DNA of 64,000 bases from Kuschelorhynchus macadamiae (GCA_030620095.1 JAUTXW010000068.1:1-64000), one strand, 5' to 3'. Positions 12,382 through 25,167 are shown, counted from the stretch's first letter. The notes: generated from the letters alone by a model not told the origin. Translations and numbers: made by a program.

Positions 12382-14223
12382 AAGAGGAGCCCATTGCCAG
12401 GAAAAGAAAAAACGTCGGAACCAGTGTACTAGAACAAGTACTGATAAGAAGAAAGCGAAAACGAAGACCTGAAGACCATAAAAAAACAATTATAAAAAAC
12501 AAACGGGCAAGAGGTGAAGAATATCTCTGAACAACTGGTAAAATAATGCTCAAGAAGACCTGCTCTGTAAATCCGTGTGGTTGCAATTGGGAATGCATGA
12601 ATGTCATAACGCTTGAAAGAAGAAAGCAAATCTTTGATGGCCATTATAAACTAAGGGAGAAAAAAACGCTTTTATTTGTGGGTAAATTGAAGTAAAAACA
12701 CAGAAAATACACGAAATAGGAAACATCTCGTCGCTCGAAGACTAGAGTATACAGACTAAGGGATTTAATCGGCGTAGACCAAATTGTGTGCAAAAATTTT
12801 TTTCAAGAAACTTTAGCCATATGTGATGGAACAATCACAAATGCCTTAAAAAGAAAACAAGAATCTGGCACTTCACAACAATGTTAAAATGGTAAACATC
12901 CTCCGGCTAATAAAACAAAACCAGGAGATTAGCAATTTGTCTGCAACTTTATATTTAAATTCCCTACTTACGAAAGTCATTATTGTCGTAGAAATTCAAA
13001 ACTGTATTATTCAGCTCCCTGGTTGAATAAAGCTAAATTGTATAGCCAGTATTTAGAAGAATGTAAAAGCAGTAATATGAAACCAGTATCGGATTTTAAA
13101 TTTCGTGACTTTTTTAATACAAAATTCCGCCATCTTTCTTTCCACACACCGCCAAAGGACACATGCGCTATCTGCGATGAACACAAGAACCGAGTTAGAT
13201 GTTCAAGTGGATCTGAGCAAGCACAAGCTAAGAGTCTGCATGAGTTACATTTGAGAAAAGTCGAAGCAATGAGGAATATGAAAAAATTTGATATAGAAGA
13301 AGCAAAAACATCTCAAACAGGTGGCAGTATTTGATCTCCAAAAAACTCTTCCCCTGTTTTGTCAACAGGCGAAGTATATTACAAAAGGCAAATGTGGACC
13401 TACAACTTAACATACATGCTGAAGTCACTAACATCGATCACATGTATGTATGGCCTGAGAATGTAGCGTCTCATGGTGCTTAAGAGGTCTCATCATATCT
13501 TCTGCATTTTATTAATAATGTTCTTCCACCTACACCCAAGGTTGTCACACTCTATAGTGACAGCTGCGGTGGGCAGAATAGAAACATTAAGACTGTACTT
13601 TTTCTGTCACATGTGTTGCAAACCCATCCGAATCTAGACGAAATAAATCAAACATTTTTTATTCCTTGACATAGCTTTCATTCGTGTGATAGAGATTTTG
13701 GAATCATTGAAAGGTCAAAAGCTTACTATGAAGAGATTTTTGTTCCGGAGAAGTGGGAAAAAGTAATTGCAGATGCAAAGAAGAAGAAACCTAAGTTTAG
13801 AGTTCACCGTATGACCACCAAGGAATTGTATAGCTCGAAGTTTTTAGAAAGTAGAATAACTAATAAAAAAATTTCAAAGGAGAAGCAGAAAGTAGAATGG
13901 TTGAAGATAAGGTGGCTTCAGTTAAGAAAGGAGAATCCGAAAATATTTTTTATAAGTACAATTTGTCAGACTTTAAAGATTTCTCTGTAGTTGGAATAGC
14001 AAAAAAGAGAACAGAGGTCCTCCACAAAGACAACTTCCCAACCAACTGGAACTTTTATATCCAAGAGGTCGTACAATTACCAAAGAGAAAAAAAAATGTA
14101 CTTTCTTTACTAAAGTATATATCACCCATCCACCACAACTTCTATAAAAGTGTCAAAGTAGATGAAGATAGACCTAATCTGGAAACAGAAGATACAGACG
14201 AAGACCAACAAAATGATAAATAA

Positions 14224-15709
14224 AATAATATTCCTTGTTTTATTACTTTTCTTTCCTTAGTTATGATTTTGATATAAATAAAAAGATTGAGATTGATGAG
14301 ATTGACCAGAAAATTTCAATGCCTGTACACTTTACACTTCTAGACATATTTAATAAAAATTTTAGAGCCAAGGTTGCCTAAATGTTGTTTACTCCACAAA
14401 CTTTTATTCTGAATTTAAACCTGAGGAGCACCAAATATGCCTAATTACAAAAAATAAAAACAAATTTTGTTTCAAAAATTATTTTTCAAAAACCTTTTTT
14501 TAGATAGTATCTAATACATGATAAAATACAATTTGTTCTCAATCAAAGTTCCATGATTTAATAATATGAGCTCAACTTTAAACTCAATTATCTCAGTTTG
14601 AAATAATTGTTGCTTAGCCAACATTGGCACTGAACCACTCATTTATGAAATCGGCCTTTCCCGCCCTTAAAGCAAAATCATTTTCGATTACCGACGTCCT
14701 AATTTCAGAATGTAAAACTTCGTTGTTAACTTTCTAGCAACAACAGAAACCATAAAATTCCGTTTCTATTTATTTTATATGTTCATTCGTGTATGCCTAT
14801 CTATTTAATCGAATTCTAACAAAAGGTATAGGAAAAATGTTTTGTGAATTGTTGCATATTTCTGTTACTTTCTTGCATTTCCGGCTTTTATTTGACATAT
14901 TTGCATTCATATTCATTTTATATTACATATAATCCGGTTTTTATACATCACAAACTCTATGTTATCAATCAGTTTGATTTATTAAATTTCTTCAAACAAA
15001 TATTTATCGCTTTCGCACTCGTTCTCTTTGTGTCTTTTCTAATTTATTCCCAAGCATATTTTTAACCCACTTGCGAACTTTCTCAGATATAAAACCTTTA
15101 TTTTCTATTATTCTTCGCGCCTTTTAATTAGCCACTCTAAATATCAACGATGTTAAAATCCGCCAAGTAAAACTGATTTAGTAAGTGGCAAGTCAATAAT
15201 AAAAGTTTTTAGAGCTCTAGAAGTTAACTCTACTAAGAATACAAATTAAAGTTACAGTCGCTTTATAAACTTGGATTTTAGTTCATTTAAAATTTGCACT
15301 AATTTTAAGTTTCCAGACCTGATGGGCTTTATTATGCATGGAGCAGGATGCCAAAACTGTTTTGTTGCAACGAAATTGAATTTCAGGTTTTGTACTTAAA
15401 ATGGAGGAAACATAAATATTTGTTTTGCGTTTTTAGAATATTCAACAAAACGAGGTTTACGGTTTCGGACTTATTGCCTATTATCATCAGAATTTTTAAA
15501 GCAATTTCATCAATTGTCAAAACACTTATATAAAAATTACTGCTAGGATATAGATAGTTTTATCCTTTGTATAAAGGCATATGTTATGTTTTGACTGACC
15601 GTCTTGGAATTATTGGTGAGCGTTAGGATGGATGATGGAAGTAGTACGCCATTATGTCCAATATAAAAAATAAATATTTTTATAATTCATTGTGATAGGC
15701 ATCAGCTGA
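14224..15709. other. AT-rich region without recognisable gene
   Basis: It follows the poly(A)-like AATAAAATAATATT after the transposase-like gene. Short frames at 14844-15065 and 15348-15533 are rich in F, I, L and Y and have no motif. Confidence 0.45.
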
Positions 15710-16189
15710 AGAGCTCACTAAAGCGAATTTAAAAAATTGGTAAATTTACCAGTATATATCTACCTGTGCCACACTTGACATTCGGGCGTAATTTAAAATA
15801 AATTCAGTAAGTTGATTTTACATTAACACATATCGTACATTTTCTTACGTCATGTTAAATTCGTGCCAATTTATCCTATTTACACATTTAATTTTTCTGT
15901 AAAATTTAAAGCTAATTGAACAAGACTTGATTTTTTAATACTTAATTTTATTTGTCCCCCATTTTGTTTCGCCATCTTAAATTGGTTCCACAACTTTACC
16001 AGTTTATTTTTATATCACATTTAATTCTTGCACAAAAATTGAAATTAATTTAATAAGTAGTATTTTCAGACTCATGTTTTTAAATATTTAATTTGGACTC
16101 TATTTGCATTCGCTATCTTGGATTCATATCAAAATGTTACCAGTTCATTTCCTATGTAACACTTGATTTACTTATTATTTCTAATAGTA

Positions 16190-16195
<6 letters not shown>
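15710..16195 (+). repeat. Dispersed repeat with degenerate internal tandem units, copy 1
   Basis: It starts GAGCTCACTAAAGCGAATTT and recurs closely at 28430-28880. Inside, three or four diverged units of about 110-130 bp share a pattern: a 'cgcCAT/TATCTT' block, 'ACTTTACCAGTTTAT'-like text, 'CACATTTAATT' and 'AATTGAAATTAAT'. It runs straight into a truncated Penelope-like fragment in both places, so this chimera was copied as a unit. Confidence 0.65.
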
Positions 16196-17276
<1,081 letters not shown>

Positions 17277-17280
<4 letters not shown>

Positions 17281-17617
17281 ATCACGACAACTTCAAAATT
17301 CACTTTTTAAAAAATAATTTTATTTAGAAAACACAAACTTTACTTAATTACAAAAATATTAAAACAATTAAATTAAAATTCAAATATCAAACTGACAGCA
17401 TTACTAGCTATTTCTATTACTAACTTAAAATTATATTCACAAGAGTATTTATATTATTATATTTGCAAGCATCAGCAATGTTCCCACGGTAAAGTCACGT
17501 AGAGTGTTTCCTGCTGATGTTGCATCCTGCGAAATATCAGGTCGCGTCGCTATTGCGTAATGTCACCTCGTGTGACCGGCAATCAGGTCAATGTATTGTA
17601 TGATATTGCATATAACA
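17277..17617 (-). repeat. 3' LTR of the errantivirus
   Basis: 341 bp. On the element strand it starts TGTTATATGCAATATC and ends GTTGTCGTGATAACA, giving the short inverted TGTTAT/ATAACA ends. It differs from the right LTR at only scattered positions, which indicates a fairly recent insertion. Confidence 0.9.
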
Positions 17618-17629
17618 ACTCCCCCTTTA
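17618..17629 (-). other. Polypurine tract of the errantivirus
   Basis: The minus strand reads TTAAAGGGGGAGT directly before the 3' LTR. It is the expected primer site for plus-strand DNA synthesis. The env frame stops inside this region. Confidence 0.8.
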
Positions 17630-18103
17630 AGTAAAAAGTTGGGGCGATGCGCCAACTTTTAGGTTTTGTTTTGGAGTTCCATTTCTTCTTCCATAGATGA
17701 GTTTAAGTGCAGGCTGGGTCTTCTCCTGGGAAGAATACTGGTCAACCTCGTGTGTCTCCGGTTCAAAGGCTTTGGAGCTGGAGGGCGAGTCACCGTTAGG
17801 TGAGCTCATAGTGATCATCGGCAGCTTCTTGCGTCGACATTTGCACATGACGTAGGTGGAGACTAAGAGAGCGATAAACACTATCGTAGTTACTGTGAAC
17901 CAGGGCAGGTGTTTGCTGATAAATGGCTGGTTGATGATCTTGTCAAGTTCCTCGGAATATTGATCGAGTTTGTATTGGGCTATGTTCAACTCTCCGATAT
18001 CTATCTTGTTAATCTTTAGTGGTTTGATAGCTACTTGAGGTTTTTCTGGAAGATGTTCGCAGCACTTGTATGGAATTTCTATAGGATGGCTGCGGTAAGT
18101 CAC
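17627..18103 (-). pseudogene. C-terminal part of errantivirus Env-like protein
   Basis: This 158-codon frame contains a strong transmembrane segment (about residues 68-88: WFTVTTIVFIALLVSTYVMC), then a basic CKCRRKK stop-transfer and a polar cytoplasmic tail. That layout fits the membrane end of errantivirus envelope proteins related to baculovirus fusion proteins. It lies in the same frame as the 18428-19057 block, from which stops separate it. The copy is broken. Confidence 0.7.
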
Positions 18104-18427
18104 ATTCTGATAGTTGTCGATGGTGCTTTAGGCATGCACTTTGGTACTTCCTACAAATGCGTTACATTCAGGTCGTAATTTTAGAAGACTGTTAGTATTA
18201 ATGACCTTGGTGATAGCTTCTTTTCTCTCACACTGGACGGTGATTGGCAGTGGGTTGGAGATGCAAATTAACCAAAGGTTTTGGTCAATTTCCTGAACAT
18301 TGTATTCTCGTGCAAGAAACAGATTTGATTGGCAGGTTCTCGGTAGCTGGTGGCTTAATTGGTTTAAGAGTTGAGCCTCGCAGATGGAATCAGTGTCTAT
18401 TGGGTGCGGAAGTACGTTGGAACAGAT

Positions 18428-19600
18428 TTACTGATTTAACCCAAGAGATTTACAATTGTACAAACTTGGGAGTGAAACGTATAGCATCGAATCATCATCT
18501 CTAGCGACATATTTTTGCGTAGTAGAAATGATGTGATGAAACCCTGTTCGATCATCTGATATGGGAATTGGATAAATATGGTATAAAGTGTAAGTTTCAG
18601 GTTCCACTAACGGAATTTTAAGAGCAAATATTATTTTAGATTCGGACTGATAAGCTTCTAATTCGACGATATCTATGCATTTAGCAATGCTATCGGAATA
18701 GACCGGTAGGGGTAAATTATTTTTATGAAGAGCTTGAGAGACTTGTCTTAGAGAGCTAATCAAATCTAGTGGTGTTACTATTGAACTATGTAATATTTTA
18801 AGGCGTGCAAATGTTATAGCATTAAGGATGCCATTAAGATAGTTTTCTATGAAAGCGTAACTTTCCATTAGTGATTCGCATAAATCTAAAACATTTACCT
18901 TAGCTTGGTAGAAAGCAACAGTGTCACTGATGTCTAAAATTGCTTTTTGGATATTTTCTACGTTGTCGTTAAATGTCTCCTCGGCTATTTGTAGTTTTTG
19001 TAAAGTGGTGTTAAAGCTCTTAATAACCGATGTAGTTACGGATATTTGATTTTTCATAAGGGTCTCAATGTGTAGTTCGTCGTGAGTAATTTTCTCGATA
19101 CATTGGTTATAGTATTCTCCATCTGAAGCGTCCAGATTGCCTGTTAACGTTTTCCAAACTGTTCCTAAGCCATTAAGAAGTCCGCGTTTTGATCAGTGTT
19201 CGGCATAATTTTGGGTATCGACTATTGTTTCTCTGTATTTGAGGTTTACCGAATCGGAGATTTGGCCTAGAAGACTAACATGAGTTTGGATTTCTCCTTT
19301 GAATGCGATCATTCGGGGTGTTTCTGCAGATATAAAGGTATTCAAAAGATTGTCTAAGATTTTATCATTTTTGACTATTGCGTCTTTTATGGGTTGAAGT
19401 TTTTTGTAGACAAGAAGCGTCCATTTATTGTTAGAAATTTTAATGGTTCCTTCTTCATGGAGGAATATTCCTACAGTATTATTAATGGGTGTGATGGAGT
19501 ATTGCGAAAGGGTGGCTACGATCAGCCAGAAGAATCTGAAAAGAAGAAGATCTACTCAGAATACGGCTTTAGCCTATCGAAATTAAATTTAGAAGTTTGA
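18428..19600 (-). pseudogene. Ectodomain part of errantivirus Env-like protein
   Basis: The best open block is 18428-19057, a helical, leucine-rich stretch without membrane segment. Just upstream (about 19140-19200, minus strand), a basic site is followed by a glycine/leucine-rich stretch, as in F-type fusion proteins at the cleavage site. A stop codon falls directly before that basic site. The N-terminal part to about 19600 is split between frames. A damaged envelope gene is the best reading. Confidence 0.6.
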
Positions 19601-19728
19601 TTTGTTTGGGGATTTAGGAGAGTGGCTGAATTTTGGAAAATTTCGGTAATTTCAAAAGGTCCGTTGAAAAGGTTTTCGGCTTTCGTTCTTATTTGCGATT
19701 GTTTTACGTATACTTTATCTCCAATGTT

Positions 19729-20753
19729 TTATTCATAAGGGTTTTTTGAAACAGACTGACTGAATCTTATTTTAGCTTTTTCTTCTTGGTTTTCTGTTTT
19801 TCGTCTTGCAAGTTTGTAAAGATAGTTCATTTTATTGTTCAGGTCTCGTACGTATTTTGATATTAGTTCTTTTTGGATGTACAGGGTTTCGGGTGGTCTA
19901 CTAGATGTATGCCCGAATAGCAGTTCGTAGGGTGTAAATCCGTGTGTCTTGTTTTGCGTGTTATTGTAGCAGATGACGGCATATGGGAGGACGTTAAACG
20001 GATGTTCGTCTGGGTTCTCGACGAGATTGGCTCTAATCATTTCGGAGAGTGTCACGTGAAACCTTTTAACTGAGCCATTAGATTGTGGGTGGCTAACACT
20101 TGAAAAGAACATTTTTATATCGAAGAGTAACAAAGGTCTTTTAGAAGGGAGTTATTGAACTCACGCCCATAGTCGCAATGGATCTTAAGGGGTGTACCGT
20201 AGTGTTGAAAGAACACTAAAAGGGTGTTGACGACTGATTTCGCTGATTTGTCTCAAAGCGGATAGGCTTGAGTAAATTTCGTTAATTCGTCTCTTATTGT
20301 AAGAGCGTGGTTTCTTGTGGGATATTCGAAAATGTCTATATTTACTCTTTCGAATGGCGTCTTTGGTGTTTCTGTTATAACTAATGGTCTATTAAGATTT
20401 TTTCGGCAAAATTTTACCTTTTGGCAAGTTTCGCAACACTTTATTAGTTTCTCGACGTCTTTCACTAAATTAGGCCAGTTGTATTTTACTTTTATACGCC
20501 TAACGGTTTCGTTTATACCTCTGTGAAGGTTTAACTTTCCTCGATGGTAATGGTCTAGTATTTGTGGTCGTTCTTCTTCATCTGGCGTTCGGATGAGATC
20601 TTGACATATTTTGAATTTTAGATCTTTATCTGCTAAGATGTAAGATAGCATTTCTAAAATAGGCAGTTCCACATTATTTTCCACGCAATGTACGCTTGAT
20701 TCTTTAAAATCGTTTTTGGCTTTGAATAGGACGTGAAAGAGATGTTGGGCCAC
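19729..20753 (-). pseudogene. Errantivirus integrase domain, broken
   Basis: The 20253-20753 frame carries the HHCC zinc domain (HYHRGKLNLHRG, then CCETCQ) and the first catalytic aspartate in NIDIFEYP. The second catalytic region falls in the gap to the next frame. The 19729-20133 frame carries HPQSNGSVKRFH, where the family normally has glutamate before RFH; here it is lysine, so the third catalytic acid is lost. A C-terminal domain ending QSVSKNPYE follows. Frameshifts plus this substitution make the enzyme inactive. Confidence 0.8.
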
Positions 20754-20759
20754 GATTTC

Positions 20760-21192
20760 GGGGTCGAAAGCTAGAGGTATTATGTAATATTTCCTATGTC
20801 ATATAGATTTACTGTTTAATATGTTGATTCTTGCGCCTTTAAAGTCGTAATTTTCTTCGAATATATCATCAATGATTTTGTGATGCATTTCTTGCAATTT
20901 GTCTTTCCAAAAAAAAGTTGACTATTTCTTTGTTCGATTTATCTAGTAGTTGTGTATTCGCAATCTCTACTTTTGAATAGTCTATGAGGGATCTGCTTTT
21001 GTGCAACTCTGCGAATCTGTTGTAATCTTCGTGTATTTCCTGATCCTCGTCTTCAGTATTATTTTCTGCTGTTTCGTCAGGTTCGGTTTCTTCGTCATTG
21101 GTGGCGTAAACGTTTATCTTAGTTTGTAGTTTTGCGCATTCTTCAAAATAGTTTATCTTAAGTCTTGAGAGTGTATCTGCATTCTTGTTTAT
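20760..21192 (-). pseudogene. Errantivirus RNase H/integrase linker, broken
   Basis: The region between the RNase H stop at 21193 and the integrase frame keeps no long open frame. By position it encoded the connection between RNase H and the zinc domain. Stops and shifts are seen throughout. Confidence 0.5.
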
Positions 21193-22047
21193 TTAGCCAG
21201 GTTTGTATTCGATCTTATAATTGTAACCTTCGAGTGTTAAGCGCCATCTTGCTAGCCTACTCCCTAGATCTTTTATAGAAAAGGGCCATGTTAGCGGTCT
21301 GTGGTCTGTTATCAAGGTAAATTTCCTACCAAAAAGATATGGCCGGAAGTGCTTGATAGCCCAAACGATTGCAAGCGCTTCTCGTTCGATAGTAGAATAT
21401 TTAGATTCGGCATTGCAAAGGGTTCGGGATGGATAAGCTATAGGAAGGTCTCTTCCTACTGGTCCTTGCGAGAGAACTGCGCCGATAGCGAATGCGCTGG
21501 CGTCGGTTGTTAGAATGAAGGGTTCTTCGAAGTCAGGATATATCAATATAGGGTCAGACATAAGGGCTTGCTTTATGGTTTCAAGGGAAGTCTTGCATTC
21601 AGTGTCGAAAAGAAATTCGACATCCTTCTGAAGAAGTTTTGAAAGAGGCTTTGACATTTTAGCGAAGTTAGGAATAAAACGTCGGTAGTAGTCTGCGAGT
21701 CCTAGAAAAGATTTAATGTCCTTGGGATTTTTGGGTGGAGGAAAATTTCGAATACATTCAACTTTTGCTGGATTCGGCTTTACGCCATCTTTGGTGACGA
21801 GGTGCCCGAGATATGCAACTTCCTTGCGCAGGAATTCGCACTTGTCTGGCTGAATTTTTAGATTAGCCTTGCGAAGTCGTTTGAATATTTCCTTTAGTCG
21901 GTCCATATGGGTGTGAATGGTAGGCGAGTAGATGATTATATCATCCATATAAACCAGGCAACGTACATTTTGAATGCCCAACAGGATATTGTCCATGACG
22001 CGCTGGAAGGTGGACGGTGCATTCTTAAGCCCAAATGACATACGCAC
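21193..22047 (-). pseudogene. Errantivirus reverse transcriptase palm and RNase H
   Basis: This 284-codon frame has MSFGLKNAPSTFQRVMD (RT motif 4 region), YMDDIIIYS (the catalytic YMDD box), GHLVTKDGVKPNP, and FLGLADYYRRFIPNFAK of the thumb/connection. RNase H follows: LTTDASAFAIGAVLSQ, then EREALAIVWAIKHFRPYLFG and TDHRPL, so its acidic active site is visible. The frame ends at a stop after EYKPG. The preceding RT fingers lie in other frames, so a full product cannot be made. Confidence 0.9.
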
Positions 22048-22561
22048 GAATTCGTAATGGCCATTCTCGGCTGAGAAAGCGGTTTTGGGAATTTCGTCGG
22101 GGTGAATCTCAATCTGGTGAAATCCAGACGCCAGGTCGAGGGTGGTAAAGTACTGTCATTTGCCAAGTTGGTCAAGAAGATCTGAAATGTTAGGGAGTGG
22201 GTATTTATCATCTACAGAGAGCTCATTAAGCGTCAAGTTTTTTGGGAACGACCCAAACGGGAGATGACCAAGGGGAGACCGATGGGCGTATTATACCTTG
22301 ATCTAACATGTTTCCAATTTGTTTTTTGACTTCTTCTTTGTGTACCTGTGGGTATCTATAGGATTTCGTGTAAATGGGCCTAGCATTATTCGTTTCGATG
22401 GTATGCTTGATTTCGTTAGCGAAGGTTAATTTATCACCTTCGACGTAAAATATGTCGGCGTATTCGAGGCAAAGATGAGTGATTTCTTCTCGTTCCTCTT
22501 CGTTTAAATGTTCGGTTCTTAATTGGGTTTTTATAAATTGAATTGAAATAGAATAGTTCAA
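22048..22561 (-). pseudogene. Errantivirus RT fingers, frameshifted
   Basis: The 22226-22561 frame encodes the RT start, including EIKHTIETNNARPIYTKSYR and GIIRPSVSPWSSPVWVVPKK. The next piece (21936-22211) overlaps the palm frame and is displaced by a stop near 22226. At least two breaks lie between protease and palm. Confidence 0.85.
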
Positions 22562-23197
22562 GGACTTGTAAAGGTTCTATTTGGAGGTCAGAGAATTCGA
22601 TGACTTTTGGGATGACATTGGAATTTATGACTGATGTTAAAAATTTACCATTTTTGTCTATTTTAACGAGGGCATAAGGCAGTCTAACTTTTTCTTTTTC
22701 TTGTGCGTATAGTATGGCATCTGTATCAGCAAGGTCGCATTTTAACCTGAAAATTTTTTCTGTGCGTCCTTCTATCGAAATTTTGTTTCGGGAGTTTTTA
22801 TTTTTTTCAGAGAAGTTCTCAAGTTTGTTGCCCGCTTTGTGTAAAGATATTGTTTTGAAATTAGTTACAAGTTGTTTAGATTTTAAATCAATTATACATT
22901 TATAGTGTTCTAAAAAGTCTAATCCAAGTATTCCGTCAAATTCTATATCCAAATTATAAATAAAAACCTTATGGGGGGTCACCTGCATTAAATAGTACTG
23001 AGTGGATTCGGTTATTTGAAGTTTTTGATTTGTGATTCCCTGAATGGTTATATTTTCGGGTGATCTTTGAGGAAAATTTTCGACGGTTTTTTCTTTGAAA
23101 ATGGTTATACCCGCTTTAGTGTCAATTAGGAGTTTATATTTATTTGATGCGTCGTTAATGAAGTACAGATTTTTTGAATTTACTGCGAGTAGGGGAT
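22562..23197 (-). pseudogene. Errantivirus protease region
   Basis: The minus strand near 23100-23130 reads LLIDTKAGIT, the retropepsin active-site position; the usual glycine of DTG is lysine here. About 90 residues later, IEFDGILGLDFLEHY marks the second conserved protease motif. The frame continues to 22434 and then shifts relative to RT. Confidence 0.75.
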
Positions 23198-24487
23198 TTA
23201 GAGAAAGCTCTGTCCTGTAAAATTCAAATTGGGGTTCATGTCGTCTAGATTGAGAGTCTGGATCTGATCCTGGACTTCTTGTAATGGGTCTACAGATTGA
23301 TTGGTGTTGTTCGGGGGATGGTTTTGGTTCGGGAGTCCCAGAAAAATTTTATAATTTTCGTTATCAGGGATTGGTTCGAAATTTTCATAAAATCCTTGAT
23401 TGTCTGCACTATATGCGCGGTAATCGAACTGTTCTGGGCTATAATCACAGTAATGGTTATCATATGAATCATTTACATATTGGTCGGGGTGATATTCATG
23501 TGATTGAGGGTTATAGTTCATATGAAGAGTTCTATGTTGATTGGATTGAAAATTAGGGTTTCTTTGCATTCCTGAGGAGCGAAATTGGGATAACTGATTT
23601 TGTTGGGAAGTAGCAAATGGTCGGGATTGGTTAAAGGGTTGATTTTGGAAAGGACCTGGTCTTTGGAAATTAGTATTATTTTGGAAATTAGGTCTATTTT
23701 GAAAATTTGTACCAAAATTAGAATAGCTTTGATTTTGTTGGGTGCGGCATTCATTAGCCATATGTCCCAAACGTCCGCAACTGAATAACTTTTGGGGTTG
23801 AGAAGGGGTTTTCCTGACCGAAAGGTTAGGTCTAATTGAGATGGGTGCTGGTTTAGGGTTTTTCTGAGTTTCGAAATACGATAATTGTATTTCTCGTCTA
23901 ATTCTTATTTGGGCTTCGATAAGATTTGAAGGATTTCCAGCCCTGATAATCTGGCCAAGGCGTGGCTCTAATCCTGTGAGGAGGGTATTAAGGGCCATTG
24001 TGTCAATAATAATAACACTGTGCATTTTTTGTTCGGGACTTAGACCAGGAGTTTTTTGAATATTTACAAGCATTTTTGTATGGAGTACTTGCAAACGATT
24101 GAAAAATGTTAGGGGAGATTCGTTAGATAATTGTTTAAGACGTTGCAGGCCTTGAATGAGTGAGAAGAGGTCCCTTGTATCGCCAAAATGCAAGGTGAGT
24201 AATTGTTTAATGTCGGCATAAGTAGAAGGGTTTCTCGAGTTTATCAGTTGAGCCGCTCTACCGAAAATCACTAATATTTTTTTTTGCTCTGCGACTGCCA
24301 TATCATTTGCACAATCACAAGCATTTAAAAATGTTCCTAACGAGATTTGATCTCCCTCAAACTCCGGGATAATGGAAAATATCTCGGATAATTTATAGGG
24401 CTCGATAACTTCTGTAACAGTATTTTTTGAATCTTGTGCCACATTGGCAATAGCTGCGCTACTAGTTTGAGAGCGTGTATCAGGCAT
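23198..24487 (-). CDS. gag: Errantivirus Gag
   Basis: An intact frame of about 429 residues from the ATG at 24487 (MPDTRSQTSS). The N-terminal half is helical and capsid-like (FLNACDCANDM...LFSLIQGLQRLKQLSNESPLTFFNRL). Near residue 245 lies a CCHC-like knuckle, LFSCGRLGHMANEC; the first cysteine appears to be replaced, so zinc binding may be weakened. The C-terminal third is rich in N, Q, P and F, typical of errantivirus nucleocapsid tails. It packages element RNA and forms particles. It is the only uninterrupted gene of the element. Confidence 0.85.
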   Translation of the reverse strand: MPDTRSQTSSAAIANVAQDSKNTVTEVIEPYKLSEIFSIIPEFEGDQISLGTFLNACDCANDMAVAEQKKILVIFGRAAQLINSRNPSTYADIKQLLTLHFGDTRDLFSLIQGLQRLKQLSNESPLTFFNRLQVLHTKMLVNIQKTPGLSPEQKMHSVIIIDTMALNTLLTGLEPRLGQIIRAGNPSNLIEAQIRIRREIQLSYFETQKNPKPAPISIRPNLSVRKTPSQPQKLFSCGRLGHMANECRTQQNQSYSNFGTNFQNRPNFQNNTNFQRPGPFQNQPFNQSRPFATSQQNQLSQFRSSGMQRNPNFQSNQHRTLHMNYNPQSHEYHPDQYVNDSYDNHYCDYSPEQFDYRAYSADNQGFYENFEPIPDNENYKIFLGLPNQNHPPNNTNQSVDPLQEVQDQIQTLNLDDMNPNLNFTGQSFL

Positions 24488-24813
24488 TTTTTTTAAAATA
24501 TTACTCAATATAAAAGAAATAAGCAATAACTAACAGGGAAATATCAGATCTTCGAACAGAAATTCAACAAAAGTCACTTCAAAACACAAAATTCAATTTT
24601 TAAAAATAAAAGAGATGATTCGTTACTTACGAAAACACTCCAAGATGCGTGAATTATCTTGTTCTCGACTTTGGGCAACCAGGGGCTTCACTTGGTGTTC
24701 CTTCCGTTTCTGTCGTCGAGTGAGGACTCTTCACTTGAGAGGGTTGGTTCTTTTTCCGTTAAGGGAAGATCCCGCCGTCACAGTTGGAGTTCTCCTGTTC
24801 TGTTGACGTTGAC

Positions 24814-24833
24814 GAATCCTACCGACTGCGCCA
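24814..24833 (-). other. Primer binding site, tRNA-Ser type
   Basis: On the element strand it reads TGGCGCAGTCGGTAGGATTC, two bases inside the 5' LTR. It matches the tRNA-Ser type site used by 17.6/297-like errantiviruses and fixes the direction of the element. Confidence 0.85.
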
Positions 24834-24835
24834 AT

Positions 24836-25165
24836 TGTTATCACGACAACTTCAAAATTCACTATTTAAAAAATGATTTTATTTATAAAACACAAACTTT
24901 ACTTTACAAAAATATTAAAACAATTAAATTAAAATTCAAATATCAAACTGACAGCATTACTAGCTATTTCTATTACTAACTTAATATTATATTCAAAAGA
25001 GTATTTATATTATTATATTTGCAAGCATCAGCAGTGTTCCCACGGTAAAGTCAAGTAGAGTGTTCCCTGCTGATGTTGCATCCTGCGAAATATCAGGTCG
25101 CGTCGCTATTGCGTAATGTCACCTCGTGTGACCGGCAATCAGGTCAATGTATTGTATGATATTGC

Positions 25166-25167
<2 letters not shown>
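24836..25167 (-). repeat. 5' LTR of the errantivirus, outer end lost
   Basis: It matches the left LTR throughout, but the last bases on its outer side (ATAACA equivalent) are replaced by (TA)n. The loss may come from slippage or recombination with the TA-rich target. Confidence 0.85.

Larger units (their letters stand above)
11061..14223 (+). pseudogene. Broken insect transposase-like gene (DDE-type fold suspected)
   Basis: Exon 1 (11061-11160) starts with ATG and encodes MADDMSEKKSDIFEDNSEDD, with an early TAG at 11127. A phase-1 intron follows. Exon 2, from 12382, continues EEEPIARKRKNVG, basic and nuclear-type. Later blocks follow the order of a large insect family of transposon origin: RARGEEYL, CNWECMNVITLERRKQIFDG, KDTCAICDEHKNR with CxxC, ELHLRKVEAM, YYKRQMWTYNL, then at 13540-13700 LYSDSCGGQNRN and FHSCDRDFGIIERSK. 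The last block ends in QQNDK at 14223. The D in YSDSCGGQNRN and the acidic residues after it look like catalytic positions of an RNase H-like fold, but that is inference. Several frameshifts and stops make it non-functional. Confidence 0.65.
17277..25167 (-). mobile_element. Ty3/gypsy errantivirus (endogenous insect retrovirus), defective
   Basis: Near-identical LTRs flank the element. The PBS next to the right LTR matches tRNA-Ser and the polypurine tract lies next to the left LTR, so it reads on the minus strand. The order is LTR, gag, pol (protease, RT, RNase H, integrase), an env-like region, LTR, as in the 17.6/297/gypsy errantivirus group. It sits in TA repeats, matching the known ATAT/TATA target preference of that group. 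Gag is open, while pol and env are interrupted by several stops and frameshifts. The outermost few bases of the right LTR are replaced by TA repeats. It is not competent as it stands. Confidence 0.9.

Noticed and set aside
15703..15735. CTGAAGAGCTCACTAAAGCGAA as a ribozyme core
   Set aside because: GAA is followed by T where the helix III adenine is required, and the second repeat copy at 28418 does not keep the core.
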